A stretch of DNA of 64,000 bases from UBA4971 sp029551185 (GTDB lineage Bacteria; Bacillota; SHA-98; UBA4971): contig DAOSZN010000003.1 of NCBI GenBank assembly GCA_035593725.1, forward strand, positions 1 through 64,000. The letters are read 5' to 3'. A program made the position numbers and the translations under genes. This document shows positions 25,048 through 33,564 of this stretch, one piece after another. Positions within the stretch are counted from its first letter, which is position 1. Every line of letters begins with the position of its first letter. The notes beneath the pieces were generated by a model. That model was not told the DNA's origin, searched no databases, and saw only the letters and a list, made by a program, of their open reading frames with translations.

Positions 25048-25860
25048 TTGAGAGCTGACTCATATGTAGTTGGAATTGACGTAGGGTCCTCTGCAACCAA
25101 GGGAGTCCTCCTTCTGGACGGACAACTCGTGTCAACTTTCATGCTTCCCACAGGAACGGATCTAAATGCCACAGCCGGAGAATGCATAGAGCATCTGCTT
25201 CAAAGCGAAGGATTGACTGAAAAGGACCTTATGTACATAGTGTCAACAGGTTATGGGCGGGCCCAAGTCGAAGCTGCTGACAGAACAATCACGGAAATCA
25301 CGTGTCACGGCAGAGGAGCGAAGGCCTTAGCCCCCCGGGCCGGACTTGTGATAGATATCGGAGGCCAAGACTCAAAAGTCATTCGCCTTGATGAAGACGG
25401 GATGGTAGCGGATTTCGTGATGAACGACAAATGCGCTGCAGGAACAGGAAGGTTCCTTGAGGTAATGGCAGACCGATTAGAAACGTCTCTCATGGACTTC
25501 GGGCGTATGTGGAGAGCAGCGAAGAAACCGGCACAGATATCAAGCACTTGTACAGTATTCGCTGAATCCGAGGTAATCAGTCTTTTGTCCGGAGGCATGG
25601 CGCCTTGTGCAATAATCCGCGGCTTGTGCGATGCAGTAGCCGACCGGCTGCTTGGGATGGTTCACAGAGTGGGACTCGCACCTGATGTCGTTATGACCGG
25701 CGGGGTCAGCAAGAATGCAGGCGTTAGGCTTTCTCTCGAGAAGAAGCTGGCACTTAAGGTGACAGTGCCTGACCTGTCACAGTTCGCAGGGGCATACGGT
25801 GGAGCAATAATCGGATATGAACTGGCGAGGCGGGAGTATGCGCAGGGCGGCTTGCGGTAG
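25048..25860 (+). CDS. 2-hydroxyacyl-CoA dehydratase activator, BadF/BcrA ATPase family
   Basis: 270-residue ASKHA-fold ATPase (component A) that injects one electron into the dehydratase at the cost of ATP. The phosphate-1 loop GIDVGSSATKGVLL (from residue 9), GLVIDIGGQDSK and the C-terminal VMTGGVSKNAG are visible. Two cysteines, Cys129 (NDKCAAGTG) and Cys168 (SSTCTVFAESE), bridge a [4Fe-4S] cluster between two subunits. It is single-domain, as in HgdC. The start is a TTG at 25048; the upstream site is AGGTGAGATAGGAG. A terminator hairpin follows. Confidence 0.9.
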   Translation: MRADSYVVGIDVGSSATKGVLLLDGQLVSTFMLPTGTDLNATAGECIEHLLQSEGLTEKDLMYIVSTGYGRAQVEAADRTITEITCHGRGAKALAPRAGLVIDIGGQDSKVIRLDEDGMVADFVMNDKCAAGTGRFLEVMADRLETSLMDFGRMWRAAKKPAQISSTCTVFAESEVISLLSGGMAPCAIIRGLCDAVADRLLGMVHRVGLAPDVVMTGGVSKNAGVRLSLEKKLALKVTVPDLSQFAGAYGGAIIGYELARREYAQGGLR

Positions 25861-25919
25861 GAAACCGGCAGTAAGCGCTCAAGGAACAAAAGATGAAGCC
25901 GGAAAACCGGGGCATGAAA

Positions 25920-25951
25920 ACGCTCTGCTTCATTTGGACGAAGCAGAGCGT
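25920..25951 (-). terminator. Terminator between convergent operons
   Basis: Perfect 12-base stem ACGCTCTGCTTC/GAAGCAGAGCGT around an eight-base loop. On the minus strand it is followed by TTTTC, so it fits the ABC operon best. On the plus strand the tail is CCTTCC, a weak terminator for the dehydratase operon. Confidence 0.75.
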
Positions 25952-26006
25952 CCTTCCAATAATACGCCCACACAATATGTGCGTCTTGTCTATACCGTCC
26001 ATAGGC

Positions 26007-27134
26007 CTATTCCGTAAGCATGGCTTCCTTAATAGCTTGTCGCCGAACCTGCCGTCCCTGCCAGGCATGGAGAGCCAGCGCAACAGCGATAATACCATAA
26101 GCAACAAACACGCGAAAATACTCGCCGATTTGCGGCACTCCGAAGAGCCTCTGTCCTGCCAGGGGTGAGACTACGAAAAGGGTATGGAATAGAATAACAC
26201 CTACTATAGCCTGCCAAATAGTGGCACGCCTGGTTGATGCTCCTCCCACAAGAAGAGCTGCTATGGAAAACATGCCTACCTGTTCATGGCTGTTGTACGT
26301 ATTTAGGGTGCCGATGTTCTGCAAGAATATCAGCTGTCCCCAGCCTGCTATAACCGTAGATAGGATCATCGCAATAATCCTGGTCTTATCAACCTTGATA
26401 CCCATTACCTCGGCTATATGCATATCCTGGCCCACTGCGCGGAGGTCCTGGCCGATTTTGGTCTTCATCAAAAAGGTGATAAGCACACACATCCCTGCAG
26501 ACACCAGCAATGTAACAACAGGGATACGTACCCCTCCTATGACAGGCCTCCAGATCTTGTCGAAGGCCTGAGCCATATTAATGAGGTCAACGGTGTTTCG
26601 GACGCCGATTCCTTGAGGCAACAGCATGGCCGGATCTTTGAGAGGAATTATCGGTCCTACAAGGAAAAGGAAAATCAACTGATAAATCCCGTTGGCGAAG
26701 AAGCCCAATATCATGCTGGTGATCATCTCACGCCCCTTTGCCCGGTTCAGTACGTTCCCTGCAAGCCATCCTGCAATTGCTGCGATAGGCGTAGAAAGCA
26801 AGCAAGCCAACAAGAATCCCCGAACACCAGGGATGCCCCAGTAGGTCACGGCAATTGCAGCAGCCTGTCCTGCCATGGCGCCGATTACTATGCTGAAATT
26901 CAGCCCCATTCCTGCGGTAACCGGGATTAGAAGAGATAACACTAAAAGAGAGTTGCGGGCAAGCCGTGTAACTACCTCATTGAGGAGAAACGTGACATTA
27001 AGCCCTGCAACCATCGCCATCGTAATAGAGAGCGCAAGGAATAGTATGGGCACGCCATTAGTCAGGATTAAGTGACGCACATCAAAGTTGACGGTTGGGC
27101 GTGATTCAACTGTTTTTCCATGTGTTTGTGTCAT
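26007..27134 (-). CDS. ABC transporter permease, ribose/nucleoside (RbsC-like) family
   Basis: 375-residue inner-membrane permease with eight to ten hydrophobic helices of the BPD_transp_2 family (LNFSIVIGAMAGQAAAIAV, MGIKVDKTRIIAMILSTVIAG, ALLVGGASTRRATIWQAIVG). It is third in the operon (binding protein, ATPase, permease, permease counting from the promoter, this being the last gene) and is three bases from the neighbouring permease. Two different permeases suggest a heterodimeric channel. The substrate is unknown. Confidence 0.85.
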   Translation of the reverse strand: MTQTHGKTVESRPTVNFDVRHLILTNGVPILFLALSITMAMVAGLNVTFLLNEVVTRLARNSLLVLSLLIPVTAGMGLNFSIVIGAMAGQAAAIAVTYWGIPGVRGFLLACLLSTPIAAIAGWLAGNVLNRAKGREMITSMILGFFANGIYQLIFLFLVGPIIPLKDPAMLLPQGIGVRNTVDLINMAQAFDKIWRPVIGGVRIPVVTLLVSAGMCVLITFLMKTKIGQDLRAVGQDMHIAEVMGIKVDKTRIIAMILSTVIAGWGQLIFLQNIGTLNTYNSHEQVGMFSIAALLVGGASTRRATIWQAIVGVILFHTLFVVSPLAGQRLFGVPQIGEYFRVFVAYGIIAVALALHAWQGRQVRRQAIKEAMLTE

Positions 27135-27137
27135 TTG

Positions 27138-28178
27138 CTACTGACCTCCCGTCGAACGCGTCAATGCGTAAAGGATCATGCCGTTGGAAATGATTAACCT
27201 GGCTACCTCTGAAATGTCGCCTTGGATCACCCTGCTTGTGACAGGCAAGGCAGTCGTCAATAAGGTCTGGAACAGTACCGTGCCGATGATGACATTTGAG
27301 ATAGTCGCTTTTTGTAAGCTTGCCCCGCCTATCAAGATTGCTGCTACAGCAGGAAATGCCATCATCAAAGGCGCCATGTAAAGCTGGAGAAACCCATAAC
27401 TCTGCGCATACACGATTATGCCTATAGCAGCCAGCACCGTTGACAGGATAACCCCTACCGCCTTCATATGACGTACGTCTATACCTGCAGACCTTGCGAA
27501 TACAGGATTCGCTCCTGCAGCCACCATGGCGATACCCAGCTTTGTCTTGTAAAACAAGTAAATAAGCAGACAAAATAACAAGAAGAATCCTAAGAGCCCT
27601 CCTGATATCTTGACCCCGAACAATTTGAATACTGCGAAGTTGTTGAGAACCTTCCCAAAATGGTTCCCCAAGGTCAGGGTAAATCTTAACCCCTTCCCTC
27701 CGATTGCCCATATAAGCTCCGGATTCTTAAACGGCGCCATCAGCCAGAAGATGCACATAACCGCCACTGCGGAGAACCCTACATAAGTTCCCACCATCAT
27801 CTCCTGACCCTTCACGCTTTCCAACAGTAATGCGTAAAGGTATCCTACGACAACCGCTATGGGAACCGCAAATCCAATAGCCGCAAACAAACCGGGAAAA
27901 CCTGCAAGCCCTCTTTCCATACTAATGAGCGCACCGACCAAACCGCTTAGCACTCCCAGAGGCAGGCCGAAATTGAGGCCTACTCCGCAACTTATAGTCG
28001 GAACCATCGCAAGGACAAGTATCCCGTTCATCCCGACTCTGACAAGAGAGTCTGTAATGAGCTGAGGAACTGACATATCGGTAATATATGCTGTAATGAA
28101 TATAACTAAAAGGAATCCGGCGATTATGATCCTGGGAAGTCCTATGTGCACGATAATTTGCTTGAGTTTCTGCGTCAT
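27138..28178 (-). CDS. ABC transporter permease, ribose/nucleoside (RbsC-like) family
   Basis: 346-residue permease of the same family as its neighbour (GVGLNFGLPLGVLSGLVGALIS, AGIDVRHMKAVGVILSTVLAAIG, LIGGASLQKATISNVIIG). The shared IxxxAILxGGAS-type block and GLNF motif show that the two arose by duplication. The start is two bases from the stop of the ATPase gene, so they are translated together. Confidence 0.85.
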   Translation of the reverse strand: MTQKLKQIIVHIGLPRIIIAGFLLVIFITAYITDMSVPQLITDSLVRVGMNGILVLAMVPTISCGVGLNFGLPLGVLSGLVGALISMERGLAGFPGLFAAIGFAVPIAVVVGYLYALLLESVKGQEMMVGTYVGFSAVAVMCIFWLMAPFKNPELIWAIGGKGLRFTLTLGNHFGKVLNNFAVFKLFGVKISGGLLGFFLLFCLLIYLFYKTKLGIAMVAAGANPVFARSAGIDVRHMKAVGVILSTVLAAIGIIVYAQSYGFLQLYMAPLMMAFPAVAAILIGGASLQKATISNVIIGTVLFQTLLTTALPVTSRVIQGDISEVARLIISNGMILYALTRSTGGQ

Positions 28179-28180
28179 GC

Positions 28181-29791
28181 CTAGACCGCCTCCTCCCTGG
28201 CTCTGCCTGCCATCATTAATCCGAACTCGGCGTCAGAAGCATCAGGTGGCAAGATCCCGGCAAGCCTGCCTCGATAAACGATGGCGACTCTGTCGCATAT
28301 CTTGCGCAGCTCACCAAGCTCACTGGAAGTCATAATTATAGTCACGTTATGCTCTCTATTGAGGCGCACCAAGAGATCTAAGACAAGTCTCTTAGCGCCG
28401 ACGTCAATACCTCGCGTCGGCTCGGAAACAAAAAGAATCTCAGGGTCAAGGGCAAGAGCCTTTGCTACACAAACCTTTTGCTGATTGCCACCGGAAAGGC
28501 TCCGCACAGGTTGAGTCGGACCCAGACATCTGATGTCCAGTTTACGTATCATCTCCTCGGAATAAGTCCTAAGTTCCCTTCTGTCTTCCAGCCTGAGCCC
28601 AGGCAGGAAATGAGGCCGGGGACGCAGAAACTTGTGTTGCGCCTGCATGGCAGTAACCCCGATATTCCTCTCAATAGGCTCATCAAGCAGCAGGCCGACG
28701 CCGCGTCTGTCTTCAGACACAAACGCAAGCCCCTTCAGAAGAACTTGCTCAGGCGAATTGAGCGGGATATTGTCTCCGTTCTTGCTGACCCTGCCTGAAG
28801 CCGGGTAAAGGCCCATTATTCCATTTGCAATACCTAACTTTCCATGGCCGGCAAGCCCTCCGATGCCGAGGATTTCGCCACGTCGGACAGACAAGGATAG
28901 GCCACGGACCATCTCGCCTGGCATATCCACTACGAGGTTCTCAATGGTGAAGGCTAAATCCTCATCACTTGGCTCCTTGTCCCGAGCAGGAAGGTCTACC
29001 TTTTCTACCTTCCTTCCCACCATTAACTCAGCGATTCTCTCAACAACAGCTTCATCCCTATTTAATCTTGCTACAATCTCGCCGTCACGAAGCACTGTAA
29101 TCCTGTCCGCTATAGCCATGACTTCATCTAAGCGGTGTGTGATGAAAAGAATCGCAATACCATCTGCAGCAAGCCTACGCAGCGAACCCAAGAGACGATC
29201 AGCTTCAGTTTCAGTTAAGACAGCGGTAGGTTCGTCAAAGACCAAGATCTTGACTTCCTTCTTATCAACTTCTCTGGCAATCTCAATAAACTGCATATAT
29301 CCTACGGGGAGGCCTGCAACAGGCAGCCATTCGTCAATAGACAGATCGAGACGATCCAAAGCGTGCCTGGCATCCTTTCGCATAGCGGGAATATCCAGAT
29401 AGTCTAAGCTTTGGGACCGAAACAGCCTACTGAGAGCATTCTTACGCGTTGTTTCGCGGTTTAACTTAATGTTTTCCGTAATAGTAAATCCCGGTATCAA
29501 CATGAATTCCTGGTGAACCATACCGATCCCCGCTTGCATAGCTTCAGCAGGAGATAGAAGCTCCACCTTTTCTCCGTCAATGAGTATTTCCCCGGAAAAG
29601 CCGCCTGTGCTATGAATTACAGGCATGCCGAAAAGGATATTCATGAGGGTTGACTTTCCTGCGCCATTCTCACCTACAAGCGCATGAATCTCACCGGGAT
29701 AAAGGTCTATGGAGACATCGTTTAGGACGGTGTTGCCAAAGTACTGTTTTGTGATGCCCTTCATTTCCAGGACTTGTTGTGCTCGTTCCAT
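28181..29791 (-). CDS. ABC transporter ATP-binding protein, tandem-domain (RbsA-like)
   Basis: 536 residues with two nucleotide-binding domains, as in sugar and nucleoside ABC importers. The first has Walker A GENGAGKST (residues 40-48) and a Walker B ILVFDEPTAVL. The second has a changed P-loop (GLAGHGKLG), LSGGNQQKV and a SEPTRGIDVG Walker B. The degenerate second P-loop is usual for this family. An attenuator-like hairpin (29849-29875) separates it from the binding-protein gene. Confidence 0.9.
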   Translation of the reverse strand: MERAQQVLEMKGITKQYFGNTVLNDVSIDLYPGEIHALVGENGAGKSTLMNILFGMPVIHSTGGFSGEILIDGEKVELLSPAEAMQAGIGMVHQEFMLIPGFTITENIKLNRETTRKNALSRLFRSQSLDYLDIPAMRKDARHALDRLDLSIDEWLPVAGLPVGYMQFIEIAREVDKKEVKILVFDEPTAVLTETEADRLLGSLRRLAADGIAILFITHRLDEVMAIADRITVLRDGEIVARLNRDEAVVERIAELMVGRKVEKVDLPARDKEPSDEDLAFTIENLVVDMPGEMVRGLSLSVRRGEILGIGGLAGHGKLGIANGIMGLYPASGRVSKNGDNIPLNSPEQVLLKGLAFVSEDRRGVGLLLDEPIERNIGVTAMQAQHKFLRPRPHFLPGLRLEDRRELRTYSEEMIRKLDIRCLGPTQPVRSLSGGNQQKVCVAKALALDPEILFVSEPTRGIDVGAKRLVLDLLVRLNREHNVTIIMTSSELGELRKICDRVAIVYRGRLAGILPPDASDAEFGLMMAGRAREEAV

Positions 29792-29848
29792 GTTTTTGCT
29801 CTTCCCTTCTCAAAGTACAAGCTCCACAAAGGAGATAAGAAGAAGCAA

Positions 29849-29875
29849 GGCGCCGGGTGAGGATTACCCGGCACC
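29849..29875 (-). terminator. Attenuator-like hairpin between binding protein and ATPase genes
   Basis: On the minus strand GGTGCCGGGT pairs with ACCCGGCGCC across seven bases, followed by a T-rich TTGCTTCTTCTT tract. Partial termination here would give more binding protein than membrane components. Confidence 0.6.
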
Positions 29876-29908
29876 CTGAACCTCACTTTACGCAATGCGT
29901 CTTCTAAA

Positions 29909-31027
29909 TCAGAATTCGTCTTTCCCGAAAATGACGGAACCACTTGTTATCAGATAGAAATTGCCCTTCTTTGGGTCGAGCTTGGAAATCCCCATTGGAA
30001 CACCGGCCGCTGCTTCCAGCCTGGCCTTGACGGCATCTGTGTCGTCAAGCTTCATCTTGCCTTCGATTGTGTCACGGGCTATCTCTACACAAGCCTCAAC
30101 AAGAAGGTAGTTGGTTGGAACCGGCCATGTGGCAAACCGTCCTGCTCCGCCCTTCGCCACAATAGCGGTATTGATAGCCTTTAGAATCCCAGGGATATTA
30201 CCCTTCAATTCCTCTGTGATTTCCAGGCCGAGGGCTGCCGGATAGCCATGTGTAGGGCTCGGACAGCACTGCTCAGGGAAGATCGCACCTGTGTTCAGCG
30301 CTGAAATGATAAGGGGCTCCTGCATACCGCAGTTGGTGCTGAACAAAGCAATATCCTTCCCGTGCTTTTCAACCTGCCTCGGGACATCTTCAAGAATAAA
30401 CTGCTGAGCTCCGGGTATGCCGGATTCGCCCATTGGGTCAGGAGCTGTTACAAAAATGAACTCCATCCCAAGCTTCTCACACTCAGCCTTCATGATGTCG
30501 CGACGCTTTGCCAGAAGCTCCATGGACATGTGCCTTGGGAAAGAATAGTGAAGGAACTTTTTCGCTCCCAGCTGCTTTGCAAGCCTGACAATTGTCACAC
30601 CACGCGCTTCCTGATCAGTCTCGAAGGCAAGGTCTGCAGTGGCATTGACTATAGGAGGATCTTCATGAGGGACACCTAGGAGGAAAATAATATCCGGGCG
30701 CAAATCCCGCACTTGCCTGATAGCTGCGACTGTTCCCGGAACTGCTTGGTTGACTATGATTGCTTTAACATCTTTATCTGCAGCAAGACCGGTGATTTGT
30801 GCTATGGTAGTCTCCTGCTCCTGCATGAAATTGTCAGGATAGGTGACGTGCTTTATCATGTCACCGTACTTCCCCTTCATCTTCTCAGCAGCGCGGTACT
30901 CATCCTCGCCTTGGGAGACTGTTCCTGTTACAAGTCCAATCTTATAGGCAGGGGCTGCGGTCCCGACAACACCTATTGCTCCAACGAGAAACGTCAAAAC
31001 CAATACGCAAATCACAAATTTCTTCAT
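29909..31027 (-). CDS. DUF3798 periplasmic binding protein of an ABC transporter
   Basis: 372 residues with an N-terminal signal sequence (MKKFVICVLVLTFLVGAIGV, cleaved near AAPA; no lipobox Cys). The mature part is a DUF3798 protein with a type 1 periplasmic binding fold (YKIGLVTGTVSQGEDEY, VKAIIVNQAVPGTVAAI, DIIFLLGVPHEDPP). DUF3798 proteins are known mainly from anaerobic Firmicutes next to transport genes, and their ligand is not established. It is first in the operon, with a GGAGAG site before the ATG. Confidence 0.85.
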   Translation of the reverse strand: MKKFVICVLVLTFLVGAIGVVGTAAPAYKIGLVTGTVSQGEDEYRAAEKMKGKYGDMIKHVTYPDNFMQEQETTIAQITGLAADKDVKAIIVNQAVPGTVAAIRQVRDLRPDIIFLLGVPHEDPPIVNATADLAFETDQEARGVTIVRLAKQLGAKKFLHYSFPRHMSMELLAKRRDIMKAECEKLGMEFIFVTAPDPMGESGIPGAQQFILEDVPRQVEKHGKDIALFSTNCGMQEPLIISALNTGAIFPEQCCPSPTHGYPAALGLEITEELKGNIPGILKAINTAIVAKGGAGRFATWPVPTNYLLVEACVEIARDTIEGKMKLDDTDAVKARLEAAAGVPMGISKLDPKKGNFYLITSGSVIFGKDEF

Positions 31028-31190
31028 TGAATCTACTCTCCTTCTTCATTACTTAAGAACTTCGCCTGCTTAAGAAACCACAAGTTTGGAAAACTCTTCT
31101 CTCCGCTCGACTACACTATCGCATTATCACCTCCAAACCTGCTTTTTGAGCCTCATAATCCAGCTATACTCCTACGAATACGAAATGTTA

Positions 31191-31213
31191 GGTATCGTTA
31201 TTTATTCGATACC
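31191..31213. promoter_or_regulatory. Candidate operator upstream of the DUF3798 ABC operon
   Basis: GGTATCG-TTATTTATT-CGATACC: perfect seven-base arms with a nine-base AT-rich centre, about 165 bases before the binding-protein start. It is the only strong dyad in the 307-base spacer (31028-31334). Clear -35/-10 boxes were not found. Confidence 0.4.
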
Positions 31214-31334
31214 GGTTCTTAATACTCCTGCTACAAAGCATCAGATATTTTTGGAGCATAGAAAATGCTCATACAAAGGCCCCTTGTTTTTCTCTTTGAA
31301 ATCCGGATGGTTCTACGGCCTGACACCTCAGAGC

Positions 31335-31919
31335 CTAATAAGCACTCCTTGCGCTTTCTTTATAATCTTTTCGTCTTCTGTCTTGCGACACAAAACCCTT
31401 GAGGAAACATGACACGCGTTTATATACAAGAAACGTGATAACAGAACTTAGTCCGGCTTTGATAGCATTAAAAGCAAAGAGTACAGGAAGCATGGCTACC
31501 ACTTGCTCTCTGGAAAACCCGTAAATTAAAGGGACTATTGTCAGATTTACAAGAGGCATTATCAAAGTCTGCGCAACAGTGCCTGCTATGAGGCCTGCTA
31601 TAGCCCCACGGAGAGTATGATGACGTCTGTATATAAAGCTTGCAGCCATTACAAGACTGCCTGTGCTTAGGAAATGCATTAACGCCCCGACTGCTCCGTC
31701 AAGACCTGTGATGAAAGCCATCAAAACGGCCATAATGAAAGTTACCGCAAGTCCCGCGCCCGGCCCAAAAGCAAACCCTGCAATCAATACAGGCACGTCA
31801 GCTGTCTCAAACCGAAGATGTGGAGCTGATGGGAATATCGGCCAGTTGATAAGGGACAAAATCACTGCAATAGACGCAAGTACACCTAATGTTACAAGTG
31901 TTCTGGTTTTTCTGTTCAT
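31335..31919 (-). CDS. ribU: Riboflavin ECF transporter S component RibU
   Basis: 194-residue membrane protein with about six helices (RTLVTLGVLASIAVILSLIN, ETADVPVLIAGFAFGPGAGL, GALMHFLSTGSLVMAASFIY). The S-component fold together with an FMN riboswitch directly upstream identifies it as the riboflavin-binding subunit. It needs the shared EcfAAT energizing module encoded elsewhere. The start is set at the ATG at 31919, with AGGAGG 12 bases upstream; a nearer TTG is possible. There are no rib biosynthesis genes around, suggesting uptake. Confidence 0.9.
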   Translation of the reverse strand: MNRKTRTLVTLGVLASIAVILSLINWPIFPSAPHLRFETADVPVLIAGFAFGPGAGLAVTFIMAVLMAFITGLDGAVGALMHFLSTGSLVMAASFIYRRHHTLRGAIAGLIAGTVAQTLIMPLVNLTIVPLIYGFSREQVVAMLPVLFAFNAIKAGLSSVITFLVYKRVSCFLKGFVSQDRRRKDYKESARSAY

Positions 31920-32037
31920 CAATGAAGGCAACCTCCTTTATAGATAGCCTTGGTTGCCCGGGCCCCGGCCTCCTATCGTATCCTGCACGCTACTCCGACA
32001 TGCTGCTTACCAATGTATCCTGTCTGAGGAGAATAAC

Positions 32038-32066
32038 AAAGCCCTGGGCAATAGACCTCAGGGCTC
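32038..32066 (-). terminator. Riboswitch-controlled terminator before ribU
   Basis: On the minus strand AGCCCTG pairs with CAGGGCT across about 14 bases, followed by TTGTTATTCT. It lies between the FMN aptamer and ribU, as expected for transcription attenuation by FMN. Confidence 0.75.
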
Positions 32067-32113
32067 TAATCTCTACAGTGTTCAAAGTGCGACAAGCGTT
32101 TCGCGTTAGCTTG

Positions 32114-32254
32114 CGACCTTCTCCCATCCGGACTGTACCGTCGGTGCCGGTTTTGCGCCGGCTCAACCGCATTCGCGGCTCGTGGACTTGCCTTTCGGCA
32201 TTACCACCGGTCGGGAATTGGCTGGGAACTCCAGCCTCACCCTGCCCCGAAGAT
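32114..32254 (-). promoter_or_regulatory. FMN riboswitch (RFN element)
   Basis: The conserved RFN blocks are all present on the minus strand: CTTCGGGGCAGGGTGAGG at the 5' end, AATTCCCGACCGGTGGTAA, AGTCCACGAGC, and ACAGTCCGGATGGGAGAAGG at the 3' end. It binds FMN and should shut down ribU when flavin is plentiful. Confidence 0.97.
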
Positions 32255-32382
32255 CTACATATTGGCTATTTCTTTTGTCTAAATACTATACTATTATTTA
32301 GCCTAACGCAAGACCCCTGCGTACCTCTTAGGCAACTAACCTAAACAGAAAGCTGCACATTATCGAAAAACCAATTGACAGG

Positions 32383-33402
32383 CTAATGAATAGAGACTGT
32401 ATCAACAAAGACAGTGCCTTCCGCGACTATCCTGACATCTCCGCTGACTGTGGCGTAAGGAGCGCAAGGTTCTCCCTTTGCATCAGGAGGCCTGACAGTG
32501 ACGGATAAGGTTCCGCCGGGCTGTTTAAAGTCATAACAGCCTGGTTTTCCCAAGGCGGTCGCATAAGCCAGCGCAACAGCGACACTGCCTGATGCGCAAC
32601 TTGATTCCCAAACGAACGTATCAGTGGCTGCAACGTGTACCAGAGGAACTATCTCATCCGCTCCCCGGCGAAAGATCATCCCGATACACGCTTCATCCGC
32701 AAGGCCGAAAGCCTCGCCCAGCCCTATAAGAACATTCTCTTCCATACGGTAGTCTCTTGCATCAACAACTATGTGTGTTATCCCTTCTAATCTGACCACT
32801 GCTACAACAGGCGGCAGAATCTTCAGAGCAATCTCTCCGAGCCAAGACTCCAGGAGATCGCGAGGGTTAAGGCACGGTAAAACGCGAATGTTCCTGCCTG
32901 ACCCGGATGAAGTCCATGAAAGAGTCTCCACAAAATAAAAATCAACCTCAGGCACTCCCGGGAAAGCGCATGATGCCCAAAAAGGCATCTCTTCGTCATC
33001 GAGCTTGGCTTGCACAAGGACAGGCTCTTCCACTCCGTGTATTTGGATAAGCCCCTCAAGTAGGTTATCGTTATCTTTCGGTACACCCCTACGCACGTGG
33101 GGACATTCCATTCCAAGCGTCACCTTTTCACCTGACTTGCCCAGCGCCAAATGCCTTATTGACGCTAAATAAGCCCCAAGGGACCTTGCTGCGTTACCGC
33201 AGAATTCACCGCCCATCATTCGCATGGAAGCTGCAATCGGTCCCCCTGCCATAAGTGTGACAAAACCCACCTGCTCTCCGCCGAGAACTGCAGGATTCAT
33301 CAGATTCGAGGCAACTTCTGCATGCATAGATTCAGGGACAGGATCCAGGACAAGTATTGTGGTATTACCTGCCGGGTTAAGTTTTGCAAACCTTAACCTC
33401 AT
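32383..33402 (-). CDS. DapF-fold amino acid epimerase/racemase, possibly histidine racemase
   Basis: 339 residues with the two-domain diaminopimelate epimerase fold. The two catalytic cysteines are Cys68 (GGEFCGNAARS) and Cys269 (ESSCASGSVA). Known members of this fold with similar motifs include DapF, hydroxyproline epimerase and the histidine racemase CntK. The start is placed at the ATG at 33402, because AAGGCGG lies five bases upstream and DapF-fold proteins begin MxxxFxKxxxxGN. It follows hutH with a 162-base gap on the same strand. I infer an amino acid racemase, perhaps for histidine; a DapF role is less likely since the substrate-loop residues differ. Confidence 0.7.
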   Translation of the reverse strand: MRLRFAKLNPAGNTTILVLDPVPESMHAEVASNLMNPAVLGGEQVGFVTLMAGGPIAASMRMMGGEFCGNAARSLGAYLASIRHLALGKSGEKVTLGMECPHVRRGVPKDNDNLLEGLIQIHGVEEPVLVQAKLDDEEMPFWASCAFPGVPEVDFYFVETLSWTSSGSGRNIRVLPCLNPRDLLESWLGEIALKILPPVVAVVRLEGITHIVVDARDYRMEENVLIGLGEAFGLADEACIGMIFRRGADEIVPLVHVAATDTFVWESSCASGSVAVALAYATALGKPGCYDFKQPGGTLSVTVRPPDAKGEPCAPYATVSGDVRIVAEGTVFVDTVSIH

Positions 33403-33564
33403 CTTAACCGCCTTCCCACGCGCATGACCCTGATAATCATGGGTAGTCTCCATCTATACTATACGCTATACGAAAGGCGACGTCTTTCCATAATAAGATA
33501 GGATACACAAACCCCCTATGACAGACGGAGCCTTCGGAACGAGCCGAAAAGCCCGGCGTATCCC

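Noticed and set aside
26221..26930. Plus-strand frames opposite the ABC permease
   Set aside because: Antisense shadows of a well-supported membrane protein.
27106..27711. 201-residue frame inside the ABC permease genes
   Set aside because: Same strand but another frame within two clear permeases, with Arg/Gly/Cys-rich nonsense composition.
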